Source of the DNA: Tranzscheliella williamsii
Taxonomy: Eukaryota; Basidiomycota; Ustilaginomycetes; Ustilaginales; Ustilaginaceae
Direction: 5' to 3'
DNA: 64,000 bases
Assembly: GCA_023212725.1 (NCBI GenBank)
Contig: JALBYF010000005.1
Coordinates: forward strand, 288,246 to 352,245
This document shows, piece after piece, positions 21,440 through 30,981 of this stretch. The position numbers and the translations under genes are program-made. The notes below the pieces were generated by a model. It worked only from the letters and a program-made list of their open reading frames with translations. It had not been told where the DNA came from and did no database searches. Each line of letters starts with the position of its first letter. Within the stretch, counting starts at the first letter, position 1.

Positions 21440-24400
21440 CGCTCGCCTCGCCGCAGCCACCGCCGGCTCGGTCGTGCATTGTAACGTGCGCTACCAATGT
21501 AACGGCTGCATCGAAGCTACTTCTTCGCAGCGTGAGCTCAAGTGGCAGTATCGGCCGTACTGCATTCGAGCACCTATACCGTAACCGATCGGGCCTTCCA
21601 GCACCGATTAGGGCCGATATTGCTGAAGGATCGGGATGCCCCCAATGTGACAGAAGGCACGCTATGCATGCAAAAGCGCCGCTTCGACTGTACCCCGAAA
21701 TTTACGCCCGGTTTTACGCAGGCAACGCTTCGTGCGAATCTTGCGCCGCTGCGATGGCCGCGCCCGAGCCCGCTCACATCGGACGCCTAGCACCGAGCTG
21801 CAGACATCCATCGAATCGCAGCTAGTGGCTTGCGAGCCATCGGCTCGCCTGCCCGTTTCGTGCGAAGACCTGTTCGTCCACGGCACTCTTGTCGCCCGTT
21901 GGGCGACAGTCCACAGCTAGGCAGCCGCAGTCTGCCTTGCTGATGTTCACCGTCACAGTTACCGTGCTGTTCTCTTCGCTATTGTACGATCTCGCCTGTC
22001 TCTCCCCGCCGGCCTTTGCTGCGGGACCCTGGAACGGCCTACTTTGCCTCTATTCGAGTGGCTGCAGAAACATCTAAATTCCAGACGCTAGTCTGGCAAA
22101 CGGGCGCGATGTGTCAGCGGTAGGAGTCCTTCACAGCGCTGTAACGGCGCGCTCTACAGCGGGACTCAGGCTGAGACGAGGGCTGGAGCGCATCGACAGT
22201 GCATCGACGCAGCAAGAAACGACTAAACCTTGTACGCCCCTCGGTCATCTCTGTCTGTCTCTGGTGCGTCCGACGGCATGCCGCGCCCATGCACGGCGAT
22301 CTCCGCGAGACCTCGGTGTCGGAGTCGTGAGAAGACGGGCAGGAGAGAGCACCGGCAGGGAATGGATCCGTCACGTGGAGATCGCCACCCCTCTTTCGGT
22401 AGTGTAATGCGGAAGGCAAGGCGGAAATCACCTAAAATCCACAATCGCAATACAAGGTTGACAGAAAGAGTCCCCTCGAATTGCGCGCCCCTCGCAAAGG
22501 CAGTTTACGCGACGCGGCCTTGCCCTGCCGCGTCTGAAGCGCGGCGGACCGAGCGGACTTGCTGTGGCGAGACGCAGTGGCGAGACCAGTGTCTCTGGAA
22601 GATATCTTGGAATGTCGCGGATCTAATCTCTGAGACCGGCATCGGCACTTGCCTCCCTCGGCCGATGCAAGCAAGCGCTGTGTTCCTCGCGCCATCCCTC
22701 TGCAAAGCTTGCACTTTACAACGTCAAGCTGCCGATCCTGGTATCGGTGTCGCTAGCTCCAGTCACTACGGATCAGACACCTTTGTAACGCGTTTCTTCG
22801 CACCAAATCGCGCTTCCAGAGGCATTGGCAACGCTTTTAAGCTGGAGCGGTGGGCGTAGAAACGCGTTTCCAGATGCCCTCAAATGCTTAGCGCTGCAGG
22901 AGTGATTTCAATCTAGTTACTGTGACTCACGCTTAGAGCCGACTATGAGACTTGACATTCAGGGCTCTTCTAGCTGTCGTCGAGCTTCTCGCTGCGTGTT
23001 TCGGTGCGGAGGTACCCTCTTTTCGCCGCCGAATGCATCGGCTACTGCACGCCATTCAAGCGCATGCACCCTGAAAATACTTTGAAGTCCGGTTTTCCGT
23101 TTTTTTGTCAATTTGCCTACATTCGGTAAGTATGCCGGTGGAAAGGGGATCTGCATGCCAGGGCTTCATGCGAGCCGTGACCGTCTGAAAATCCCGCTTT
23201 CGGTGTTTGATGGCTGCGATTGCGCTGCGAATTTCACCGAACTCTCGCAGCAGTGCAGCGGTGGTGAATCCTGCGCTTTTTTCTCGGTGGCTCGCACCGC
23301 CAAGGGGTCGGACCGGCCAGCGCCGTGTGCTCCGGCTGTGTGGGAAAGTGGGCGAGCTGCCAAGCCGATCAGCGGTGAGGGCCGCCGATGGTCGCCCGAA
23401 CTACCCAGCGAAGCTTCGCATGCTTTCACGCCGTCCCCCCCGGCTAAAGGCACGCATATCACCTTGAAAAGTCACACCAAGCTGCGAGCGTTGTCAGCGT
23501 CGACGGTGTGTGTAGGCGGTGTTACGTCAGCGACCGTCTGGCTGTTGGCCAAGCAGCCATCCCGAGAAAAGGGCAGCTGCCCGACACGCTAGTGCGCGTA
23601 GCCAGTCCGAATTCGGCAAGCTGCACTGTGAGCTTCTTCGTGCGTTGCGTCCAAAGCCTCAATTTACAGCGCCTCGGAACCTCACTCTGCCTATGCGGTC
23701 GCCAGCCGTCTTGTTTCCTGTCCAATGCGCTGATTCAGTACTGCCTTGCAGCTGGAATGCAATCGCGCTCGCCCGCTCGTCACAGATGTGGTAGGATGAC
23801 ACGCCCAACATCCACCCATTCGCAGCTCACGCACCATGATATCAACGGCACATGGAAGGAAAGAGGCGGACGCTTCCGAATGACTAAACCGAGCGGATCC
23901 AGATGGCTCTTTGGCCAACCAGAGGCACGCATCGGATCGTCGTCTCGAAGCTCCTTTTCGGCCACTTGCGTCCCGCTTTGATATATAGCACTAGCAAGGC
24001 TGAGCAATCCCGAGCGTGCCGGTTCTAAAGCAACCGATCGGTCGAAACCAGGGTGGCAGGAACAGCAACGTTTGTGCCACTATGGGACACGGCGGCTTCG
24101 ATAATTTAGCCGCGACAGGGCCGGCACCGAGCGGGCACCGTTGTGCCCTTGGTCGCGTGGACATACGAGGGCGATCATCGCCACCCTCGATTCCTAGAAC
24201 GGCGGGCAGGGCGGGCAACCGGATCTAGCAAGGAACACCGATCGGCTCGCTGCTGCACTTGCGGCATTCAACATGGGCCGTTGCTGCGTCCCCTGCAGCG
24301 CCAGTCAGCGGCGCAAATCATCTCGCTCGGCAGCGCTAGGTCGATCCACTACAACCCGCTTGCTGGGTGTGAAAAACTTTGTACTGCGGCAACAAGTCTC

Positions 24401-25226
24401 TATGTGCCTCTGAAATCGGATGTCCTTTCATTCAGTGCTAATACAAAAACAAATGCCGGTCTAGTCTAGATCTGAAAGGTGGATTTGTTCTTGGTTTCGA
24501 TCCGGATTGGCAGCTTTCATGCCGTGCCTCATGGCAAAGGGCCATTGGGATCCACCCCGGTTTCTTTCCATGAGGCCAACATCCTTTCTCCGTCGGTGAT
24601 CTGCGCCTCGTGCCAACCCACGACGGCGGTGGTAGTACACTGGCGGCAGTAGACATTCTCGTCGCTAACCCAAATCATTTTGGGGGTGCTGCCGCTATCC
24701 TCCTGCCTTGTCTCCCGCCTGCATAGGGCGGTTTGATCAGATATCTACACCACTCATCACCCTCAATTTCGGGGTGCTCTTTGATAATTTTTTGCTAACC
24801 CCTCCTGCCTGTTCCCCTTTCTTCTCGCTGATCGTCTACGCCGCTTGGCACCGGTCTTTTCCTAGCTTGACACTGTCGTCCGACCCTCCAGTCCGGCCAA
24901 ATTCCAGTGTTACAGCCATGGCCACCGCTCGGCTGCAATGTCCAACAGTGCTGATCCGCCGTTGCCGTCTCACATTACCGCCATGGTTTCGCTGATCGAC
25001 GCTCGCTAGCCACCAGGAACATCCCATTCTTCCTCCTAGAATGCACCAGAGCGAGCCAACTGTATAGCGTAGCGGCTCGCTCCCACCCAGCAAGCTCAGC
25101 ACAAGCTTGCGTTCCCATATAAAGCAGCACCAGCGGTAGCCAACCGTTTCTGTCTGTCCCCTCATCCAAACGAACTTCCATCTTTTCCACCCGGTCTTCC
25201 TCCCTCTACCTCACTTTCCTTTCACG
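21440..25226. other. 3.8-kb gene-free region
   Basis: Between PEP7 and the secreted DPBB gene. All frames in both directions are short (largest about 200 codons at 22230-22859) and lack domains, signal peptides or consistent splice sites. CpG content looks normal, so it is not obviously transposon-decayed. The right end is the promoter of the DPBB gene, pyrimidine-rich from about 24770, with a TATA box. A long non-coding RNA or extended regulatory region is possible. Confidence 0.5.
25117..25123 (+). promoter_or_regulatory. TATA box of the DPBB gene
   Basis: The heptamer ATATAAA lies about 105 bp upstream of the ATG at 25227, with a pyrimidine-rich stretch (25140-25222) between them as the likely start-site and leader region. 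Spacing and composition fit a strongly expressed fungal gene. The C-ending codon bias of the downstream frame agrees. Confidence 0.6.
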
Positions 25227-26120
25227 ATGATCGCTTCCAACGTTCTCGCTGTCGTCCTCGCCGTCGCTGGCGCCGCCGCCGCCCCCATCGCTAAGCGATC
25301 CAGCGGTCAGGCTACCTACTACGCCGCCGGTCTCGGTGCCTGTGGATGGACCAACTCTGCGTCGGACTTTATTGTCGCCATGAACGCCCCTGAGTGGAGC
25401 GGTGGAAACCACTGCGGTAACCAGGTCACCATCACCAACCAGAAGAACGGCAACACCCAGACCGCCCAGGTTGTCGACCTCTGCCCCGGATGCTCTTGGG
25501 GCTCGCTCGACATGTCCGAGAGCCTCTTCTCCGCGCTGAACAACGGCAACATGGACGACGGTGTCTTCCCCATCTCCTGGTCGTTTGGCTCGGGCTCGAG
25601 CGCCCAGCAGAACAACAACAAGGAGGCTGAGCAGAACAAGAAGGCTGCCGCCACCTCGACCCACACTCCCCAGGCCACCTACACCAAGGCTGCCGAGCCC
25701 TCGCACACCCCCAGCCCCGTTGCCGTCCAGCACAGCAACCCCGCGCCTACGTCTACCCAGTCGTACGCTCCCCAGCCCTCGTCTGCCTCCAACTCCAAGA
25801 GCGTCGTCTCGACGCCTCAGTGGTGGGAGGACATTGGAAACTCGTGCGGTTTCACCCCCGACGCTGCCTCGCTCCCCGTCGCCATCTCTTCCTCTTCGCT
25901 CCTCGCCGCCGACCAGCTTTCCTCGGCTTGCGGCAAGTGGCTCCAGATCAAGAACAACGACAACGGCAAGGAGCTCTCTGTCCAGGTGACCAACTACTTT
26001 GACGGTGAGGGCGAGATCGCCCTTGGCGAGGCTTACAAGCGAATTGCCACCATGGATGGCGACTCTCCGCGCGACATCAACTCGCTCACCTGGGGCTTTA
26101 TCGATGGCCAGGGTATCTAA
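25227..26120 (+). CDS. Secreted double-psi beta-barrel (RlpA-like/expansin-like) protein
   Basis: 297 residues, no intron. It has an N-terminal signal peptide (hydrophobic 5-19, Ala-rich cleavage region) followed by a Lys-Arg site at 23-24 of Kex2 type. Residues 27-120 form a DPBB domain of the RlpA/barwin/'riboflavin-aldehyde-forming-like' group, with GQATYYAAGLGACGW, four Cys (39, 63, 86, 89) and the core AQVVDLCPGCSWGSLDMS. A Pro/Ser/Thr-rich linker (about 124-195) leads to a second, divergent DPBB-like unit (about 197-294; TPQWWEDIGNSCG, Cys 207 and 235). Such proteins are usually extracellular and may bind cell-wall polysaccharides; some in plant pathogens act at the host interface. Codon use is strongly C-ending, suggesting high expression. 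The enzyme name 'riboflavin aldehyde forming' is a database habit, not a function shown here. Confidence 0.88.
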   Translation: MIASNVLAVVLAVAGAAAAPIAKRSSGQATYYAAGLGACGWTNSASDFIVAMNAPEWSGGNHCGNQVTITNQKNGNTQTAQVVDLCPGCSWGSLDMSESLFSALNNGNMDDGVFPISWSFGSGSSAQQNNNKEAEQNKKAAATSTHTPQATYTKAAEPSHTPSPVAVQHSNPAPTSTQSYAPQPSSASNSKSVVSTPQWWEDIGNSCGFTPDAASLPVAISSSSLLAADQLSSACGKWLQIKNNDNGKELSVQVTNYFDGEGEIALGEAYKRIATMDGDSPRDINSLTWGFIDGQGI

Positions 26121-27382
26121 ACTGCCGCTCGCCGTCCGCTCGACTTGCCGTTCGCTCGACTTTGTCAGTCTTGGTAGCCATGGATGGACGCATGGAGTGG
26201 ATCCTTTGACAGGGTCTGCACGCGTCCTCGGCAACCACCCACCTTCGTTTCGCTTTTGCACCATAGAGGAGTCCCCCTCCGCACTTTCGGGATGTTTTAT
26301 TGTATCTTTATAGCTTCGCTTCTTTCTCTGCTCGCCGATGTTTTTCCCTAGCCCGTCCGGCCCGCCCGTCGGCGCCGAGGGAGAGGGAGACCATTCGTGT
26401 ATACGGGCATCAGGGCAAGCACCCCCGGACTGTATCACATACACTCCGACCACATAGACGACCCATGGGTTACCCCTTCGGGCTTTGTATATCTATCTTT
26501 ACTGCTATTCTTGCCGTCACCGACCCAAAAGAGGCGTATAGCCCTATCTCTCTATCCATTGTTCGCGCGCCTGCTGTCGTCTGAACTTTGTGCCTATCCT
26601 CGGTCTGCTTGACCATGAATGTGAATCACAACGTAAAAGCTCAGCTTCTGGTAAGTCAGCCAGTGGTTGAAGCAGCAACACTGCTTTGGTTTGGCCTTGC
26701 AGGCTGGCTGTTGCGATCCTGCTTAGCATCTGCGTGTCTCCTGCTTTAGCTTCTGTCAGGCAGTTTATGCCAAGTGTTGCTGCTTTGACGTCTGGCCGGC
26801 TTACCAGAAGCTGAGCTGTCGCTTTGTGGATGAATGCGAACAGCTGGCTTTGGAGTTGACACGCTGTTAGATCGCAGGTTGGTTATGTGGACTTGTTGAA
26901 AGCAAAAGCTGACCGACAGCGGCTTTGCGATTGGCTGGAGGCGGATTGGTCATGGTCGGGCCCGAGGCGCGCAGGACGCGCAGGACGCGAGCCAACTACA
27001 AGCGCAAAGCAGATGAATCGGCGCGCACATACCGGTAGAGTATAAGCGGAGGCGGACGATCGGCACTGGGCTTGGCTGCCTGGCTGGCTTTGACGGAATG
27101 GGACTGTTGAAAGCGCATACGAGCAAGACCTCCATCGAGCCGGACCCCTCGTCACCTTACATCCCCGCCGTAGCCTACCCCGGACCGCATTGCTTCTAGC
27201 ATCCCGCCTAAAAGGCTCGTGCCCGCGTTTCCACCTCCGCACCGTACCGTTCCTTCTACCCGTCCGACGTTGTCCAACCCCACAGCCTGGTCGAGACGCC
27301 ACAGCATCGTAGGGATCCTCGTTCCTTTATCGGTAGGAGGCAACCCGTTTCACATTGTCTTTTACTTTGCTTGTGCCTCAAG
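26121..27382. other. Intergenic region with a large inverted repeat
   Basis: 1.26 kb between two rightward genes. It contains the 3' UTR of the DPBB gene, the 180-bp imperfect inverted repeat listed separately, and the promoter and leader of the ETF-QO gene. No frame is supported as coding. Confidence 0.55.
26638..26817. repeat. 180-bp imperfect inverted repeat (hairpin or MITE-like)
   Basis: The outer 18 bases are perfectly inverted: AGCTCAGCTTCTGGTAAG at 26638-26655 and its reverse complement at 26800-26817. Inside, GCCAG pairs at 26659-26663 with CTGGC, and the 12-mer AGCAGCAACACT at 26671-26682 pairs with AGTGTTGCTGCT at 26773-26784. The arms are therefore about 45 bp with a loop of about 90 bp. 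I see no clear target-site duplication. It could be a MITE, a transcribed hairpin or a strong RNA structure between two genes. Confidence 0.75.
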
Positions 27383-29350
27383 ATGTATGTCCCTAGACCC
27401 ACCCAGGCCAATCCGGCTCGCTTGCTTCGTGCTTTGCGAGGCCCTGCACAGCGACAGATTGCCGCACCCTGCTCTGTCGCAGCTAGCACACGGTCGCTGT
27501 CGACAGCAGTCTCGCGCGGCATGAGCGCGAAAAGCACAACGGCCCCTGCAGCCTCCGCTTCGATCCCCAGGGCATTCTCGAGCTCTGCAGCTTCCCGAAG
27601 GGCCACGCCGATCGAAGAGGGCGATGGCGAGCCATTTGATCTCAACACCGTTGAGCGTGTCTCGGACGAAGTGGATGTCATCATTGTCGGTGGCGGGCCT
27701 GCCGGTCTTAGCGCAGCCATCAAGATCAAGCAACTCGCCGAGGAACGCGGCGAAGAGATCCGTGTCGTCGTGCTCGAAAAGGGTCCCGAGGTCGGCAACC
27801 ATATCCTATCTGGCGCCGTCATCCAAACCAATGCGCTGGACGAGCTCTTCCCCGACTGGAAGGAGATGGGCGCGCCTCTGAATCAGCCAGCTTTGGAGGA
27901 CCAGATGCGATATCTGACTCCCTCTGGCTCTTTCCCCATGCCGCATCCTCCGCAGATGTCCAACAAGGGCAACTACATTGTCTCCCTCTCGCGCGTAACC
28001 GCCTGGCTTGGTGAGCAGGCCGAGGCTGCTGGTGTGGAAATCTACCCCGGCTTTGCCGCTGCCCAGCCTCTGTGGGAGACCGACGACAGTGGCAAACCCA
28101 TCGGCATTCGTGGCGTCATCACCAACGAGATCGGCCTCGACAAGTCGAGAAAGCCCAAAGATTCTTTCGAGCCGGGCATGGAGTTCCATGCACCCATCAC
28201 CCTCTTTGCCGAGGGTGCCCACGGCTCAATGACCCAGAAGATGATCCGCCAGCTCAATTTACGTGGCCAAGTGGGTGCCGAGCCTCAGACCTACGGCCTC
28301 GGTGTCAAGGAGGTATGGAGAGTCAAGCCAGAGAAGCACCAGCCCGGCCTGGTCACACATACACTGGGTTGGCCCCTCGACACCAACACCTACGGCGGCA
28401 GCTGGCTCTACCATATGGAGGACAACATGGTCTCGATTGGCCTTGTGGTCGGACTGGACTACCCAAACCCGCATCTGAGTCCCTTCCGTGAATTTCAGCG
28501 CATGAAGCATCATCCCTTTTTCAAAGACCTGCTCGAAGGTGGAGAGTGCCTCGCCTACGGCGCGAGGACATTGAATGAGGGAGGCTACCAGTCCATCCCA
28601 AAGCTTCACTTCCCCGGTGGTGCGCTTGTTGGTTGCGCCGCCGGATTCCTCAACGTGCCCAAGATCAAAGGCACACATAATGCTATGAAGTCCGGAATGC
28701 TTGCTGCCGAATCGGTGGTGGAGGCGCTGGCCAAGCGAAACGAGTCTGGTTCGTCCGAGGCGCTCGATCTGGCTGATTACAAGACCAAGCTGGACAACTC
28801 GTACGTCATGAAGGAGCTGTACGAGGTGAGGAATCTGAGGCCCTCGTTCCACGGCCCGCTCGGCTTCTGGGGCGGATTGATGTACTCGGGGCTGGATTCG
28901 ATGATCCTCAAGGGACGTGTGCCCTGGACCTTCCACCACCCCGGAGAGGACCACGCGCAGACCAAGCCGGCAGCCGAGTGCCAGCAGATCGAATATCCCA
29001 AGCCCGACGGAAAGCTCTCGTTCGACATTCTCACCTCGGTTTCTCGCACAGGTACCAACCATGCCGAGGACCAGCCAGTGCATCTGGTCGTCAAGGACGG
29101 CGACTACAAGAGCCACGTGGAGCGCAACGTGGGCACCTATGACGGGCCTCTGTCTCGCTGCTGCCCGGCGGGGGTATACGAGTACGTCGAGGCGGACAGC
29201 CCCGAGCAGGAGGACGCGCTGGGCAAGAAGCTTGTTATCAACAGCCAAAACTGCATCCACTGCTACACGTGCAGCATCAAGACACCGGACCAGACCATCC
29301 GATGGGACGTGCCCGAGGGCGGCGGAGGACCCAAGTACTCTCTGACCTAA
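27383..29350 (+). CDS. CIR2: Electron-transfer-flavoprotein:ubiquinone oxidoreductase (ETF-QO)
   Basis: 655 residues from the ATG at 27383. It carries electrons from ETF, reduced by acyl-CoA and amino-acid dehydrogenases, into ubiquinone at the inner mitochondrial membrane. Visible: an Arg/Ala/Ser-rich presequence without acids (1-75); FAD-binding motif VDVIIVGGGPAGLSAA (97-112); the conserved middle with GNHILSGAV and YGGSWLYHMEDNMVSIGLVV; the ubiquinone/membrane region GALVGCAAGFLNVPKIKGTH; and a C-terminal 4Fe-4S ferredoxin-like domain with CCPAGVYEYVE and NCIHCYTCSIK (the four cluster Cys are in these two segments). The length matches the family. An upstream in-frame TTG is not a plausible start. 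No intron is seen. Confidence 0.96.
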   Translation: MYVPRPTQANPARLLRALRGPAQRQIAAPCSVAASTRSLSTAVSRGMSAKSTTAPAASASIPRAFSSSAASRRATPIEEGDGEPFDLNTVERVSDEVDVIIVGGGPAGLSAAIKIKQLAEERGEEIRVVVLEKGPEVGNHILSGAVIQTNALDELFPDWKEMGAPLNQPALEDQMRYLTPSGSFPMPHPPQMSNKGNYIVSLSRVTAWLGEQAEAAGVEIYPGFAAAQPLWETDDSGKPIGIRGVITNEIGLDKSRKPKDSFEPGMEFHAPITLFAEGAHGSMTQKMIRQLNLRGQVGAEPQTYGLGVKEVWRVKPEKHQPGLVTHTLGWPLDTNTYGGSWLYHMEDNMVSIGLVVGLDYPNPHLSPFREFQRMKHHPFFKDLLEGGECLAYGARTLNEGGYQSIPKLHFPGGALVGCAAGFLNVPKIKGTHNAMKSGMLAAESVVEALAKRNESGSSEALDLADYKTKLDNSYVMKELYEVRNLRPSFHGPLGFWGGLMYSGLDSMILKGRVPWTFHHPGEDHAQTKPAAECQQIEYPKPDGKLSFDILTSVSRTGTNHAEDQPVHLVVKDGDYKSHVERNVGTYDGPLSRCCPAGVYEYVEADSPEQEDALGKKLVINSQNCIHCYTCSIKTPDQTIRWDVPEGGGGPKYSLT

Positions 29351-29576
29351 GCCCTGCGCAGACGATGCCCGTGCCGCGTTCGTTTGGCCACTGGATCTTG
29401 CTCGACCTGGCCCCCCTTTGCTCACAGTGTAGGCAGCGTACCATCACAAGCCGCTATTTTGCATCTAACACTGGATTGGCTACTAGTACAAAGACAAATC
29501 GGGAGAGCGGGCAGCGGGAAGCGTAGCGACCGACAACATGTGGAAGTGTGGCATCCAGGGGGCGCGGAGCCGAGGG

Positions 29577-30605
29577 CTACTCGGGTTTGGGATCGATGAC
29601 GATGGCAAAGTTGTTTCGCTCTTTGCCCGGATTGATCTCCCTCTTTTTCCATGGCTTGCCGTCCCAGCCGTTGGTATCGGGCTTCCTCCTGAGGAGCCAG
29701 CGGGAGAGTTTGGCCGAGTCGGACTGTTTGAGGATGTCGAAGCCGAGCGAGCCGAGGATGGCACGGAGGTGGGACTGATTCATATATCTCGAGTTGGTGA
29801 GGCTGTGGAGCGGGAGGACGAGGAAGCAGAAGCCCTGGGGGACGAGGTAGCTGTGAACGTGGCGGAGCATGTCGCCGCGCTTTCTGACGTCTCCGACAAA
29901 GTTGACGACCAGGCTGAGGGCGACCAGGTCGTAAAGCGCCTCTCCCTTGGCGGGGTCGGGAACGGGAAAGTCGAAGAAGCTGGACTTGAGCACGTTGTCG
30001 CCCTGCGGATGGAGGTCGATGTAGGTGGGCTCGATCCAGCGGTATTTTGCGTAGGCGGTGCCGGTAATGGCGCCTACGTCGAGCACTCTGAATTTGGGTT
30101 TGGTGCGGTCGTGCTCGTAGACGGCGTTGAGCGCCTCGATGCACCACTTGCTGGTGGGGGTTTGGCCGGATTTGGCCGAGCCGGTGAGGGACCAGGCCTG
30201 GTACTGTGCCAGGCCGCCGAGCGCGTCGAGGCCGTGCTGGATCTCGGTGCGTTCCGCGCTGCTGCTTGCCTGCTCCAGCTGCTTGAGCAGTGTGTGGAAG
30301 CGGCGGATCTTGTCGGCATGTTCCGGCGCCGCCGTCGTCGCATCCTCCGCTCCCTCGCCGCCCGTCTCGACCTGCATCGAACCCTCGATCTTCGGCACCT
30401 TCCGCGCTGCCCTTCCAGCCGATTGCTGCACGGCGGCATCGGCCTGCGCGCGCTTGTGGTGCTTGATGCCACCGCGCTTCCCCCGCGGCCGCACCAGCTT
30501 CCCCTTCTTGCTCCCCGCCTCGCCACCCTCCGTCACCACCGCCTCCACTGGCATCGCGCCAGCCGCGCCAGCACCGCTAGCCGTACTGATCGCTACTTCC
30601 GACAT
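29577..30605 (-). CDS. BMT2: 25S rRNA adenine-N1 methyltransferase (Bmt2)
   Basis: 342 residues, single exon. Bmt2 methylates N1 of one adenine in helix 65 of yeast 25S rRNA (m1A2142) using SAM, in the nucleolus. Visible: a basic N-terminus (33-52, KKGKLVRPRGKRGG...), the family's LGGLAQYQAWSLTGS (129-143), SAM motif RVLDVGAITGTAYAKY (173-188), then YDLVALSLVVNFVGDVRKRG, the post-motif core, and LPLHSLTNSRYMN before the C-terminal conserved RRKPDTNGWDGKPWKK. The ATG at 30605 is well placed. It ends about 225 bp from the ETF-QO stop (convergent) and diverges from the AONS gene. Confidence 0.93.
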   Translation of the reverse strand: MSEVAISTASGAGAAGAMPVEAVVTEGGEAGSKKGKLVRPRGKRGGIKHHKRAQADAAVQQSAGRAARKVPKIEGSMQVETGGEGAEDATTAAPEHADKIRRFHTLLKQLEQASSSAERTEIQHGLDALGGLAQYQAWSLTGSAKSGQTPTSKWCIEALNAVYEHDRTKPKFRVLDVGAITGTAYAKYRWIEPTYIDLHPQGDNVLKSSFFDFPVPDPAKGEALYDLVALSLVVNFVGDVRKRGDMLRHVHSYLVPQGFCFLVLPLHSLTNSRYMNQSHLRAILGSLGFDILKQSDSAKLSRWLLRRKPDTNGWDGKPWKKREINPGKERNNFAIVIDPKPE

Positions 30606-30981
30606 GTCGTCCTGTTGTCACTTTGTTCGCTTCTTCCGACGCGCGCAGAGGTGATAGTTCGAGGTTGAAGGCTCTGTGATGGTCACGACCATAGCCAGGG
30701 TCCTCTCTTCCTGCGCCAAATGGAAATTTTGATCACAGAATTCACTCTTCCAGTATTTCTGCCCGATTGATCCATTATGGTCGCCGAGATCCGAAATACA
30801 GGCCAGCTGAGCCAAGAAGATGTCTGGCCCAACAAGGCTACGGTGGAGCTGCTTTGTTGAGCTGTTCACCAAGCCTTCAGCGGGACACCACATCCCACCG
30901 GCCCAGAGACTGTTGGCAAGCGCAGGCAACACCATCCAGCGCAGGAGCGAGCGGCACACGGTTGCGTGGCTTGCTGCGGAT
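30606..30981. other. Divergent BMT2/AONS upstream region
   Basis: Short divergent interval. The AONS frame is open from an ATG at 30820, so 30820-30981 may be translated if that ATG is used. Otherwise nothing recognisable. Confidence 0.45.

Noticed and set aside
24485..24500. tRNA B-box-like GGTTTCGATCC
   Set aside because: No A box, no foldable cloverleaf around it.
25206..26453. 415-codon minus-strand frame over the DPBB gene
   Set aside because: Antisense of a codon-biased secreted gene; low-complexity Gly/Val/Arg product.
28259..29425. 388-codon minus-strand frame over ETF-QO
   Set aside because: Shadow of the ETF-QO gene, whose motifs are all present.
29538..30668. 376-codon + strand frame over BMT2
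   Set aside because: Shadow of BMT2; no domain.
30820..30981. 54-residue N-terminal extension of the AONS
   Set aside because: No similarity to the family; the conserved enzyme starts at 30982 and the protein carries a C-terminal peroxisomal signal, so no N-terminal targeting is needed. Kept as an alternative start.
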